Below, in pieces: positions 27,854-35,169 of a stretch of DNA of 64,000 nucleotides (position 1 is its first letter; the number at the start of each line of letters is the position of its first letter). Location: positions 248,001 through 312,000 of the forward strand of contig NZ_JAHXPT010000002.1 of assembly GCF_019431045.1 (NCBI RefSeq). The letters run 5' to 3'. Below the pieces are notes generated by a model. That model made no database searches. It was given only the letters and a program-made list of their open reading frames with translations, and was not told the DNA's origin. This DNA comes from Clostridium weizhouense. GTDB taxonomy: Bacteria > Bacillota > Clostridia > Clostridiales > Clostridiaceae. The translations under genes were made by a program, and so were the position numbers.

Positions 27854-29203
27854 TTAACCTATTCCACCATATCTAATTCCAAGAATTATTATGATTATTG
27901 TAGCTGGTATAAATATATATCTTCCAAAAGTAATAAACCAACTACCTAATTTATATTTTGCACCTGTATTTACTCCATCTAGAACGTCTTTTTTATTAAC
28001 AATAAAATAGAATACAACTGCTGTTATAACTGCACCTATTGGTGATAAAACAATAGTTATAAAATTTGTAAAATTATTAAACCATTCACCATTCAAACCT
28101 AGTGGGATAGACAAAATAAATGCTATAATTGCAGTAATTAAAGTTGCTTTCTTTCTACTCCATTTAGTTAAACTTAAAACAGCTTCAACAGGACCTTCAA
28201 GCATTGCTATTGATGATGAAATAGATGCAAAAATTATACTTAAAAAGAATAATGCACTTAATAAACTTCCAAACTTCATTGTTTGAAATATACTAGGTAC
28301 AGTTACAAACATTAAAGCTGGTCCCGCTGTAGGGTTTAATCCTAATGCAAACACAGCTGGCATAATCATAAATCCAGCTAATAACGCTGCTAATGTATCA
28401 AAAAAGGCAGTACTTATAGCACAGTTTGGTATATCAAACTTATTATCTGCATAACTTCCACATACAACCATGCAGCATCCTGTTATTGATACTGTAAAAA
28501 AGGCTTGTCCCATAGCCATTACCCATGTCATAGGCTTAAGAAGATCTGACCAATTTGGTTTTAATAAATATCTGACACCATTTAATGAACCTGGTAAACT
28601 AAGTGACTTAAATATAAGTACAAAAAATATTATGAATAATAATGGAATAATTATTTTATTAATTTGTTCTATACCTTTTGAAACTCCAAAACTAACAATA
28701 ATTAATGTTATTATAACAGCTAATGCATGCCAAAATACTACATTAGGACTATTAGCAAAAGTAGCAAAATAAGCTTCAGTATTTATTGATGATATTTCTC
28801 CAGTTAAACTTATAAAAAAATATTTTAATACCCATCCAATAACAACTGTATAAAACATAAATATTCCTATTAATCCTAAAGTCGGAATTATAGATACTAT
28901 AGATCCTCCTTTAATGTTTTTTTCTTTAAATACTTGTCTTATAGCACCTAGTGAACCTTTTTTATACATTCTACCAAAAGAAAATTCACCCATTAACCCT
29001 ACAATACCAAGAAGAGCAACAAAAAAGAAATAGGGAATTAAAAATGCTGCTCCTCCATTTTCTCCTAATTTATACGGAAACATCCATACATTTCCCAAGC
29101 CAATTGCTGCTCCAATACATGATATTATAAATCCGATTTTAGTAGAAAATCCTTCTCTTTTTTCTAAGCTTTTTTCCAAGCCTTTATCTAAGCTTTTCTC
29201 CAA
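27854..29203 (-). CDS. Sodium-dependent transporter of the NSS/SNF family
   Basis: A 449-residue membrane protein with about 11-12 hydrophobic segments. The N-terminal signature IGFIISCIGAAIGLGNVWMFPYKLGENGGAAFLIPYF is the NSS sodium/substrate-binding helix 1 and identifies the family. Prokaryotic members import amino acids such as tryptophan, tyrosine or leucine; the substrate cannot be read from sequence. Start is TTG at 29201-29203, 9 nt after AAGGAGG; the longer frame would include that site. The first 20 residues are a charged, repeated EKSLDKGLEKSLEK tail. Monocistronic. Confidence 0.92.
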   Translation of the reverse strand: MEKSLDKGLEKSLEKREGFSTKIGFIISCIGAAIGLGNVWMFPYKLGENGGAAFLIPYFFFVALLGIVGLMGEFSFGRMYKKGSLGAIRQVFKEKNIKGGSIVSIIPTLGLIGIFMFYTVVIGWVLKYFFISLTGEISSINTEAYFATFANSPNVVFWHALAVIITLIIVSFGVSKGIEQINKIIIPLLFIIFFVLIFKSLSLPGSLNGVRYLLKPNWSDLLKPMTWVMAMGQAFFTVSITGCCMVVCGSYADNKFDIPNCAISTAFFDTLAALLAGFMIMPAVFALGLNPTAGPALMFVTVPSIFQTMKFGSLLSALFFLSIIFASISSSIAMLEGPVEAVLSLTKWSRKKATLITAIIAFILSIPLGLNGEWFNNFTNFITIVLSPIGAVITAVVFYFIVNKKDVLDGVNTGAKYKLGSWFITFGRYIFIPATIIIIILGIRYGGIG

Positions 29204-29223
29204 GATACTTTTCCTCCTTAAAA

Positions 29224-29256
29224 TTAGGCACAATCAAAAATTTTTTCATATGCCTT
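29224..29256. repeat. TTAGGCAyAATCAAAAAT mini-hairpin, copy 1
   Basis: TTAGGCACAATCAAAAAT is followed by TATGCC, forming a small stem. A second copy lies at 30906-30941. It sits in the NSS leader. Confidence 0.45.
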
Positions 29257-29503
29257 ACAATTATCAGTATTAATTTTATACATATTAACTATTATATGTA
29301 AACTATAATAGTTTGTAAATAAAATCATACATTTTATTATATTTTTTTATTATATTGTTTAATAAATTAACATTTTATTATATTTTTAGACATTAATAAC
29401 CCGACAAATTCAGATTAATTAATTCATTATTTCAAAATATCTACTTTTCCTTAGATTTTATCACCCTTTAAGTCTTCAAAAATTTTATACTTTCCTAGAC
29501 ATT

Positions 29504-29548
29504 AAAAAATGAGGAACGATTTTTTTTGAAAATCTTTCCTTATTTTTT
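29504..29548 (-). terminator. Terminator of the DEAD-box helicase gene
   Basis: AATGAGGAACGATTT and GAAAATCTTTCCTTATT pair, with T-runs on the minus strand. Beside it, 29557-29590 holds a half copy of the palindromic repeat family. The rest of the 29204-29605 gap is featureless. Confidence 0.75.
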
Positions 29549-29556
29549 AATTTTAT

Positions 29557-29590
29557 TATGCTTTAAAATAGTGGTGATATTATAGTATAA
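29557..29590. repeat. Half copy of the GTTGATATT-TAGTATAA repeat family
   Basis: CTTTAAAATAGTGGTGATAT followed by TATAGTATAA matches the left arm of the 15.96-kb element. No inverse arm is nearby. Confidence 0.5.
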
Positions 29591-29605
29591 AAGTAAAATT
29601 ACATT

Positions 29606-30715
29606 TTAATCTTCTAATGCTCTTCTTCCTATCTTAAATCCAATAACATTTTCTATTTCTTCTAAAGCTTTTTTATTCTTAGGATCTATAAACACACAAG
29701 TATATCCCTTTTCTCCCGCTCTTCCAGTTCTACCTATTCTATGTATATAGCTTTCTACTGTTTCAGGTATATCATAATTATATATATTATCTACACCACT
29801 TATATCAAGCCCTCTGGCTGCAACATCTGTAGCAATTAAATATTGAATATCTGCATTTCTAAATGACTTCATTATTCTTTCACGTTTAGCTTGTGGTACA
29901 TCACTGTGAATTTTAGCACAGTTATATCCCCTTTTGTACAATCCCACTTCAAGATCATCTGCTCTTCTTTTAGTTCTACAGAATATTATTGCCATAAAAG
30001 GATTATCTTCATCTAATACTTTACACAAAGAATCTTGTTTTCTTCTATCCGTAGTTTCTACAACTTGTTGTTTTATATTATCTAATGTTACTTCTTCTTT
30101 TTGTATTGTAATAAATACAGGATCTTTCATGTATCTATAAGATAATTTTTTAACTTGAGGATTCATTGTAGCTGAAAAACATAGTGTTTGACGTTTTTTA
30201 GAAGTTTCTTTTATTATAGCTTCAACTTCATTTTTAAATCCCATAAGTAACATTTGATCTGCTTCATCTAATACAAATGTTTTTAATTTACTAAGATCCA
30301 CTGTTTTTCTCTTTATATGATCTAACAATCTACCTGGGGTTGCAATAATTAATTGAATATTACCTTTTAACTTATTTAACTGAGAGCCAATATCTTTCCC
30401 ACCATAAGCTGCTAAAATATTTATATCTTTACTCTCTTTAAGTTTCATAGCTTCTTCAGTTATTTGAATTGCTAATTCCCTTGTTGGAGTCAAAATAAGA
30501 GCTTGTATAGAATTCGTCTTCGGAGATATATTTTCGAAAATCGGTAATAAAAATGCCAATGTTTTTCCTGTTCCTGTTTGTGCCTCTGCGATAACATCTT
30601 TTCCATTCTTAATATAAACAATACTCTCTTTTTGTATATCAGTAGGTTGTTTTATTCCTCTTTTATTTAATAAATTTATCGTATTTTCATTAATTCCTAA
30701 ATCTTTAAAATTCAT
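29606..30715 (-). CDS. DEAD-box ATP-dependent RNA helicase
   Basis: A 369-residue two-lobe helicase with all core motifs: Q motif FKDLGINENTINLLNKRG...PTDIQ, motif I AQTGTGKT, Ia PTRELA, II DEAD, III SAT, V ATDVAARGLDIS and VI HRIGRTGR. It lacks the long basic C-terminal tail of CshA or the RNA-binding domain of DbpA, so it is a minimal form, probably acting in RNA decay, ribosome assembly or cold adaptation. Monocistronic, with terminator downstream. Ribosome site AAAGG. Confidence 0.93.
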   Translation of the reverse strand: MNFKDLGINENTINLLNKRGIKQPTDIQKESIVYIKNGKDVIAEAQTGTGKTLAFLLPIFENISPKTNSIQALILTPTRELAIQITEEAMKLKESKDINILAAYGGKDIGSQLNKLKGNIQLIIATPGRLLDHIKRKTVDLSKLKTFVLDEADQMLLMGFKNEVEAIIKETSKKRQTLCFSATMNPQVKKLSYRYMKDPVFITIQKEEVTLDNIKQQVVETTDRRKQDSLCKVLDEDNPFMAIIFCRTKRRADDLEVGLYKRGYNCAKIHSDVPQAKRERIMKSFRNADIQYLIATDVAARGLDISGVDNIYNYDIPETVESYIHRIGRTGRAGEKGYTCVFIDPKNKKALEEIENVIGFKIGRRALED

Positions 30716-30812
30716 CTATATATACCTTTCATTATTAACATATTTTTATGTTTTTTATTTATTCAAACTAGTCAATAATAACACATTGTTTAAAGCAAAT
30801 CAAAATTATAAT

Positions 30813-30857
30813 AAGCTATCTAAAAATAGAAATTATATTCTATTTTTAGATAGCTTT
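30813..30857 (-). terminator. Terminator of the small gene at 30949
   Basis: AAGCTATCTAAAAATAGAA and TCTATTTTTAGATAGCTT are near-perfect arms; T-rich on the minus strand. Confidence 0.8.
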
Positions 30858-30905
30858 AATCTTTTAACAAAAATATCTTTTAAATACACATATCTCTGTT
30901 AAGCT

Positions 30906-30941
30906 TTAGGCATAATCAAAAATAACAAGTTTATATGCCCT
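30906..30941. repeat. TTAGGCAyAATCAAAAAT mini-hairpin, copy 2
   Basis: TTAGGCATAATC...TATATGCCCTAA forms a short stem and resembles the copy at 29224-29256. Confidence 0.45.
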
Positions 30942-30948
30942 AATAAAT

Positions 30949-31113
30949 TTAATTCCCAGCTCTATTAAAATGACGACTTGAAAATCCTTCTCTTTTTATA
31001 GATTTATGTTTCGCATTAGGGTTATGATTATGTCCCTCTTCAGTTATAGGTGTTTGATAATTACACTTTTCCATTCTTGCTATTTTATTATCTGGTTGAC
31101 TATCCTTTGCCAT
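30949..31113 (-). CDS. Small conserved-looking unknown protein (54 aa)
   Basis: A 54-residue polar protein beginning MAKDSQPDNKIARMEKCN and ending REGFSSRHFNRAGN, rich in Asn, His, Lys and Arg, with one Cys and no membrane segment. AGGAGG is 9 nt upstream of the ATG at 31111-31113, and a strong terminator follows, so it is very probably a real gene. I do not recognise a family. The composition would suit a small basic spore or nucleic-acid-associated protein, but that is only a guess. Confidence 0.65.
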   Translation of the reverse strand: MAKDSQPDNKIARMEKCNYQTPITEEGHNHNPNAKHKSIKREGFSSRHFNRAGN

Positions 31114-31395
31114 TTAAAATACCTCCTAAACATTGCAGTATTTATTACAAAGTTAGTATGTCCTTTCATATAAAATATTATTATAGTTTTATATGATATA
31201 TTATTTAGCCTTGTTCCTTAAACTATAAATTTTTTTAGTATTATTATATTTAAAATAAATGTTGATATTTGAGCATAAACTTTAAGCTAATATAAATACT
31301 GTTTTTTATATAGATTAAATATAAGTTTTTATTATTTATAAATTCTAATTCTTACTTAATACAATTAAGTATAAATATTGATTGTAAAGAAAATA
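31114..31395. other. AT-rich gap before tRNA-Glu
   Basis: It holds the leader of the 54-aa gene. At 31249-31280 there is a half copy of the palindromic repeat (TTTAAAATAAATGTTGATAT, then TTGAGCATAAAC). Nothing else is recognisable. Confidence 0.5.
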
Positions 31396-31424
31396 TTGAC
31401 ATAATAATTTAATAAGCGTATAAT
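31396..31424 (+). promoter_or_regulatory. Consensus promoter of tRNA-Glu
   Basis: TTGACA (31396-31401), a 17-nt spacer and TATAAT (31419-31424) match the housekeeping consensus exactly. The tRNA begins about 15 bp downstream. Confidence 0.92.
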
Positions 31425-31438
31425 AAACTTTGTTGTAA

Positions 31439-31513
31439 GGCCCATTGGTCAAGAGGTTAAGACGCCACCCTCTCACGGTGAAATCATGGGTTCGATTCCC
31501 GTATGGGTCACCA
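31439..31513 (+). tRNA. tRNA-Glu (anticodon CTC)
   Basis: A cloverleaf folds with acceptor GGCCCAT/ATGGGTC, D stem GTC/GAC, anticodon loop CTCTCAC (anticodon CTC, reading GAG) and T arm around GGTTCGATTCC; CCA is encoded. The outermost anticodon-stem pair is a C-A mismatch. A terminator follows at 31521. It stands alone, and the CTC species is the rarer partner of the usual TTC tRNA-Glu. Confidence 0.93.
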
Positions 31514-31520
31514 TTGTAGT

Positions 31521-31565
31521 AAACATCAGTATTTAAGGTAATTAAATCACTGATGTTTTTCTTAT
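31521..31565 (+). terminator. Terminator of tRNA-Glu
   Basis: AAACATCAGT and ACTGATGTTT pair across an 18-nt loop, followed by TTCTTATTTT. Confidence 0.82.
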
Positions 31566-31729
31566 TTTCCCGACCTAATTTTTTATATTTTACACCATTT
31601 TTACACCATAGTTTTTTATATTAAAATATGTGTACTACTCTACTTCTATTAATAGAAAGACTAGTGCTTTAAGAAAAATTGGTAGATATATTTGTAGTAT
31701 TGATAAACAAAATGAGTATATAAATTAAC

Positions 31730-31757
31730 CCTAAAGGTATTTTTTACCTTTAAGGTT
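31730..31757 (-). terminator. Terminator of the DUF3990/DUF3791-like pair
   Basis: CCTAAAGGTA and TACCTTTAAGG form a tight hairpin, T-rich on the minus strand, just behind the stop codon at 31763. Confidence 0.75.
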
Positions 31758-31762
31758 TTATT

Positions 31763-32209
31763 TTACTCTAATAATCTTCCTTCTAAATATGACCATTTTA
31801 AATAATCTGGATTACTATAATAAACTGATGAATTAAAGTCTGAAATTTCATCACTTATAAATGAATTAAATACTTCAAATAAAACATCTGCTAAATTATC
31901 TTTTTCTGAAATTATGCTTAATATTAATCTTTGATATACTTTTCCTATAGATTGAACACTTGGAATATTGTATTTACATAATCCAACTGTATCAAAGTTA
32001 CCTTCTTGTATATTAAAATATTCTATTATTTCATCTGAAACTTGCTCAAATGATAGACAATGATTAACCTGAGCAATATCTAATTGCCTAGATAACTCTT
32101 TCCTACCTAATATTTCAACAATTGTGGATCTTCTATTTTTGCTTTTTCTACTTATAAATTCTATAAGACAGCATACATAAAACAAATCATTTTTTTGAGT
32201 ATCATTCAT
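31763..32209 (-). CDS. DUF3791-like partner of the DUF3990 protein (possible antitoxin)
   Basis: A 148-residue protein beginning MNDTQKNDLFYVCCLIEFIS, whose first ~70 residues look like the small helical DUF3791 domain (short helix, basic loop, ILGRKELSRQLDIAQVNHCLS, then VSDEIIEYF). The remaining ~75 residues (VQSIGKVYQRLILSIISEKDNLADVLFEVFNSFISDEIS) are an added helical segment. The start overlaps the upstream gene by 8 bp (ATGAATGA), with GAGGTG as ribosome site, so the pair is translationally coupled. DUF3791 and DUF3990 genes commonly occur together; a toxin-antitoxin reading is inference. Confidence 0.65.
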   Translation of the reverse strand: MNDTQKNDLFYVCCLIEFISRKSKNRRSTIVEILGRKELSRQLDIAQVNHCLSFEQVSDEIIEYFNIQEGNFDTVGLCKYNIPSVQSIGKVYQRLILSIISEKDNLADVLFEVFNSFISDEISDFNSSVYYSNPDYLKWSYLEGRLLE

Positions 32210-32657
32210 TAATAATTTCACCTCTTTCAAACTTAAGGCAATCAAGAGCTTTTAATGTATGAAAACTTATTTGATGTGTTGGATGCTTAAATTTTGCTAA
32301 TTGCCAAAAAATCTCTTTTGAAATATCACCTGATAAATAATCATTTACAAAATTCCATACTGTATCGTCAGCCATAGGACCTTCCACAATATCATATTCA
32401 TGTATAAATCCTGATCTACATTTTGCAATAAAATCTAACCATTCATCATTCATTTCCTCAAATTTTAATATTTTCAAATTACTTTTTTCTATATAAGTGT
32501 AGTAATTTATTGTTGGCGTTTTTCTATTTCTTTTTGCCCACTTCTCAGCTTGTTCATAATTATTTGTGCAATAAAATCCCCATGAAAAATCTTTAGTGTA
32601 CTTACTTTTTCTGATTTCAGGAAACTCTACTTTTTCTCCTGAAGCATGATATAACAT
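32202..32657 (-). CDS. DUF3990 protein, predicted ADP-ribosyltransferase-like fold (possible toxin)
   Basis: A 151-residue protein matching DUF3990 motifs in order: LYHASG at the N-terminus (family LYHGS), DFSWGFYCTNNYEQAEKWAKR (family DFGxGFYxT...AxxWA), NDEWLDFIAKCR and YDIVEGPMADDTVWNFV. The His, Tyr and acidic positions suit an ART-like active site; the DUF3990 link to ADP-ribosyltransferases is from family knowledge. Ribosome site AAAGGG. With its coupled partner it forms an accessory pair beside tRNA-Glu. Confidence 0.78.
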   Translation of the reverse strand: MLYHASGEKVEFPEIRKSKYTKDFSWGFYCTNNYEQAEKWAKRNRKTPTINYYTYIEKSNLKILKFEEMNDEWLDFIAKCRSGFIHEYDIVEGPMADDTVWNFVNDYLSGDISKEIFWQLAKFKHPTHQISFHTLKALDCLKFERGEIINE

Positions 32658-33273
32658 AAAACATTTCCCTTTCTTTTAAGCATATTATTAATCAAATTTA
32701 CTAATTCTATAATTTAAAAAACTCATTTTAACCCTCTTATATATACCTATACTACAGTCATCATAAAATTTATTTTATCCCAATTTATAACCTTAATATA
32801 TTACTTTTAATATATTAAATACATGAAATTCTCTGTTCTATTATTTATTTTATCATATCTTTTAAGAACTGTAACTGTACTTTGATTTAATAATATGCAT
32901 GTAAATAAACTTCTACCATGCACATTCTACCTTTAGAATTTTTACTTTAAATTACTAATTATATAACCTATTTATTTAACAATTTTATTTTCAATTGTTA
33001 AATAAGATATATAGTTTTATTTTTTTAATACATAAAAAATAGTAAAATTACAAATTAAAAATCTTGTCAAGTCGCATTATACAAGCAAATTCTTAAATTC
33101 TTAAATTCTAAACTTCTAAAATTTTTTTCTTTTTTTATTCTTTTCTTTTTTAGAATTTTAGATTTTTAGAAGCTAAAATATCTTGTGTTTTAAAATTAAC
33201 TTTAAGTTTTATTATTTAAATTTTTACTTTTTAAAATCTAATTTATTTTTATGTAACATATTTTAACTTTCTT
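32658..33273. other. Gene-poor AT-rich interval before the spore-surface locus
   Basis: No gene is supported. A perfect terminator-like hairpin (ATTTAACAATT with AATTGTTAAAT) lies at 32975-33004. A T-rich imperfect inverted repeat (CTTCTAAAATT with TTTTTAGAAG type) occurs around 33087-33175. The interval separates the accessory pair from the sporulation block. Confidence 0.45.
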
Positions 33274-33282
33274 CATATATTA
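33274..33282 (+). promoter_or_regulatory. CATATATTA, sigma-K-like -10 element
   Basis: It matches the CATAnnnTA pattern of late mother-cell sigma factors, 44 bp before the cysteine-rich peptide start. The identical 9-mer is found before three other genes of the locus. Confidence 0.45.
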
Positions 33283-33325
33283 TTACTATAACAAATGATT
33301 ATGAGTAACAAAGGAGTAATGAATT

Positions 33326-33454
33326 ATGGGAAATTGTTGTGGAAATTGTTGTAGATGTTGTTGCAATCGTTGCTGCAATCCATGCTGTAATAATTCTTGG
33401 GGCGGTGGATTCAATAATGCTTGGTTCTTATTACCATTCTTATTTTTCTGGTAA
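33326..33454 (+). CDS. Tiny cysteine-rich peptide, probable spore-layer protein
   Basis: A 42-residue peptide with eleven Cys in residues 4-21 (MGNCCGNCCRCCCNRCCNPC and one more Cys), a GGG hinge and an aromatic hydrophobic tail FLLPFLFFW. AAGGAG is 10 nt upstream of the ATG. An alternative ATG seven bases earlier in another frame is too close to that site and gives a less meaningful peptide. A strong terminator follows. Cys-rich morphogenetic proteins (CdeC and CdeM of C. difficile are the precedent) cross-link exosporium layers; the same is inferred here. No sequence family is claimed. Confidence 0.75.
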   Translation: MGNCCGNCCRCCCNRCCNPCCNNSWGGGFNNAWFLLPFLFFW

Positions 33455-33540
33455 AATATCACAATAGTAAATCCGAGTATATGATAAATATAACTTTTTA
33501 ATAATATTAGATTAAAATCAAATATTATATAGATAAAAAT

Positions 33541-33587
33541 AGATCTAAAAGGTATTTAATTTAACCTTTTAGATCTTAATTTTTTTC
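33541..33587 (+). terminator. Terminator of the cysteine-rich peptide gene
   Basis: AGATCTAAAAGGT and ACCTTTTAGATCT are perfect 13-bp arms followed by TAATTTTTTT. Confidence 0.9.
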
Positions 33588-33651
33588 TTATAATAAAATA
33601 AAATATTTTTTCTATTATTCATAACTCTATAATTTTTTGATTATTTTGTAA

Positions 33652-33660
33652 CATATATTA
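33652..33660 (+). promoter_or_regulatory. CATATATTA, sigma-K-like -10 element
   Basis: Same 9-mer as at 33274, 67 bp before the start of the operon formed by the beta-domain protein, rmlA and a glycosyltransferase. Confidence 0.4.
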
Positions 33661-33726
33661 TTAAAATTACTATATTATATAATGAATATAATTTATCAAA
33701 AAATAATTTTAAAGAAAGGTGTTTAT

Positions 33727-34215
33727 ATGAATAAAAATGAGTTTAACTATGACGAAATGAATTATTTAACTGAAACTGATAACACTTCCCCATACTTATT
33801 AGAGAAAGAAATCTCTTATAATGATGATACTTATGAAAATAATACTAATCCTTCTTGTTTAATTGGTAATAGTATTAATTTTTCAATTGATGAAAATGAT
33901 AATGAAATCAAAGCTGATATGATTGTACAAACTAGAAAAACTGTTCGTGTATGGGGACAAATTATGGATCCTCATGGTAATAAAATACCTTATGCTTATG
34001 TAAAATTATTAAAATTAACTCCTAATGGTTTAACTGGGATTGCTCATACTTTAACAGATCATCAAGGATTTTATCAATTTGATATTTGTGAATATCAAAC
34101 TGGAAATAAATATACTATCGTTGTAAGTAAAGCTTCTACTGGTTGCGAACGAATTATTTCTACTGGATTAATGATTCCAAATGATGATTGTGATGATTTA
34201 AAAGATTGTTATTAA
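33727..34215 (+). CDS. Carboxypeptidase-regulatory-like beta-domain protein (spore-surface locus, copy 1)
   Basis: A 162-residue protein with an acidic N-terminal tail and, from about residue 45, a single transthyretin/CarboxypepD_reg-like domain: RVWGQIMDPHGNKIPYAYVKLLK, then AHTLTDHQGFYQFDICEY. It is a clear paralog of 47068-47553, sharing GNSI(N/D)F and IKAD at equivalent places, and more distantly of 55244-55651. No signal peptide is present, which suits a mother-cell-made surface protein. ATG at 33727 follows AAAGAAAGGTG. It leads an operon with rmlA (38 bp) and a glycosyltransferase. Confidence 0.78.
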   Translation: MNKNEFNYDEMNYLTETDNTSPYLLEKEISYNDDTYENNTNPSCLIGNSINFSIDENDNEIKADMIVQTRKTVRVWGQIMDPHGNKIPYAYVKLLKLTPNGLTGIAHTLTDHQGFYQFDICEYQTGNKYTIVVSKASTGCERIISTGLMIPNDDCDDLKDCY

Positions 34216-34253
34216 AATCTATATTTATCTAAAATCTGAAAGAAGTGATAATT

Positions 34254-35135
34254 TTGACTAAAGGAATAATTCTTGCAGGTGGAAGTGGCTCAAGATTATA
34301 TCCATTAACAATGGTAACATCAAAACAATTATTACCAATATATGATAAGCCGATGATTTACTATCCATTATCAACTTTAATGTTAGCTGGAATAAGAGAT
34401 ATATTAATAATTTCAACTCCTACAGATTTACCTAACTTTAAAAAACTATTAGGTACTGGAGAAAACTATGGTATTAATTTATCTTATAAAGAACAACCTT
34501 CTCCTGATGGTTTAGCGCAAGCATTTATATTAGGAGAAGATTTTATCGGAAATGATAATTGTGCAATGATACTAGGAGATAATATTTTTCATGGTAATGG
34601 ATTAAAAAAACATTTAAAAAAAGCAGTTAATAGTTCAGGTGTTGCAACTGTTTTTGGGTATTATGTTGATGATCCTGAACGCTTTGGAGTAGTAGAATTC
34701 AATAAATATGGTAAAGCAATTTCATTGGAGGAAAAACCAAAACTTCCAAAATCTAATTATGCAATTACAGGACTTTACTTTTATGATAATAAAGTATGCG
34801 AATATGCGAAAAGTTTAAAACCATCTTCTCGTGGTGAATTAGAAATCACTGATTTAAATAATATTTATCTAAAAAAAGGTAAGCTTGATGTAATAACTTT
34901 AGGTAGAGGTTATGGTTGGCTTGATACTGGAACTGTTGATAGCTTAACAGAGGCATCTGAATATGTTCGAGTTATAGAAACTAGACAAGGATTAAAAATA
35001 GCATGTTTAGAAGAAATATCTTTTATAAATGGATGGATTAATAAAGACTCCTTACTTATTAGTGCAAAACAATATGGAAACAGCCTTTATGGTGAACATT
35101 TAAAAAATGTCGCTAAAGGTAAAATATTTTATTAA
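34254..35135 (+). CDS. rmlA: Glucose-1-phosphate thymidylyltransferase RmlA
   Basis: A 293-residue nucleotidyltransferase: [48 protein letters not shown] and GYGWLDTGT are the RmlA/RfbA signatures. It makes dTDP-glucose, precursor of dTDP-rhamnose and related sugars. TTG at 34254 is preferred because GAAGTG is spaced exactly as before the next gene. rmlB, rmlC and rmlD are not in the window, so they lie elsewhere or the sugar is not rhamnose. It stands between a beta-domain protein and a glycosyltransferase, suggesting glycosylation of spore-surface proteins. Confidence 0.93.
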   Translation: MTKGIILAGGSGSRLYPLTMVTSKQLLPIYDKPMIYYPLSTLMLAGIRDILIISTPTDLPNFKKLLGTGENYGINLSYKEQPSPDGLAQAFILGEDFIGNDNCAMILGDNIFHGNGLKKHLKKAVNSSGVATVFGYYVDDPERFGVVEFNKYGKAISLEEKPKLPKSNYAITGLYFYDNKVCEYAKSLKPSSRGELEITDLNNIYLKKGKLDVITLGRGYGWLDTGTVDSLTEASEYVRVIETRQGLKIACLEEISFINGWINKDSLLISAKQYGNSLYGEHLKNVAKGKIFY

Positions 35136-35169
35136 AGTTTAGTATTTAATCTTAGGAAGTGATAATTTC

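Noticed and set aside
31521-31762. A prophage or integrative element with integrase at tRNA-Glu
   Set aside because: No intact integrase frame and no second copy of the tRNA 3' end were found in the window; only weak remnants are seen.
33087-33175. T-rich imperfect inverted repeat as an origin or large terminator
   Set aside because: Low-complexity AT DNA with poor pairing and no accompanying replication gene or box motifs.
34245-34253. GTG at 34245 as rmlA start
   Set aside because: It overlaps the GAAGTG that most likely serves as ribosome site; TTG at 34254 has the same spacing as the ATG of the next gene.
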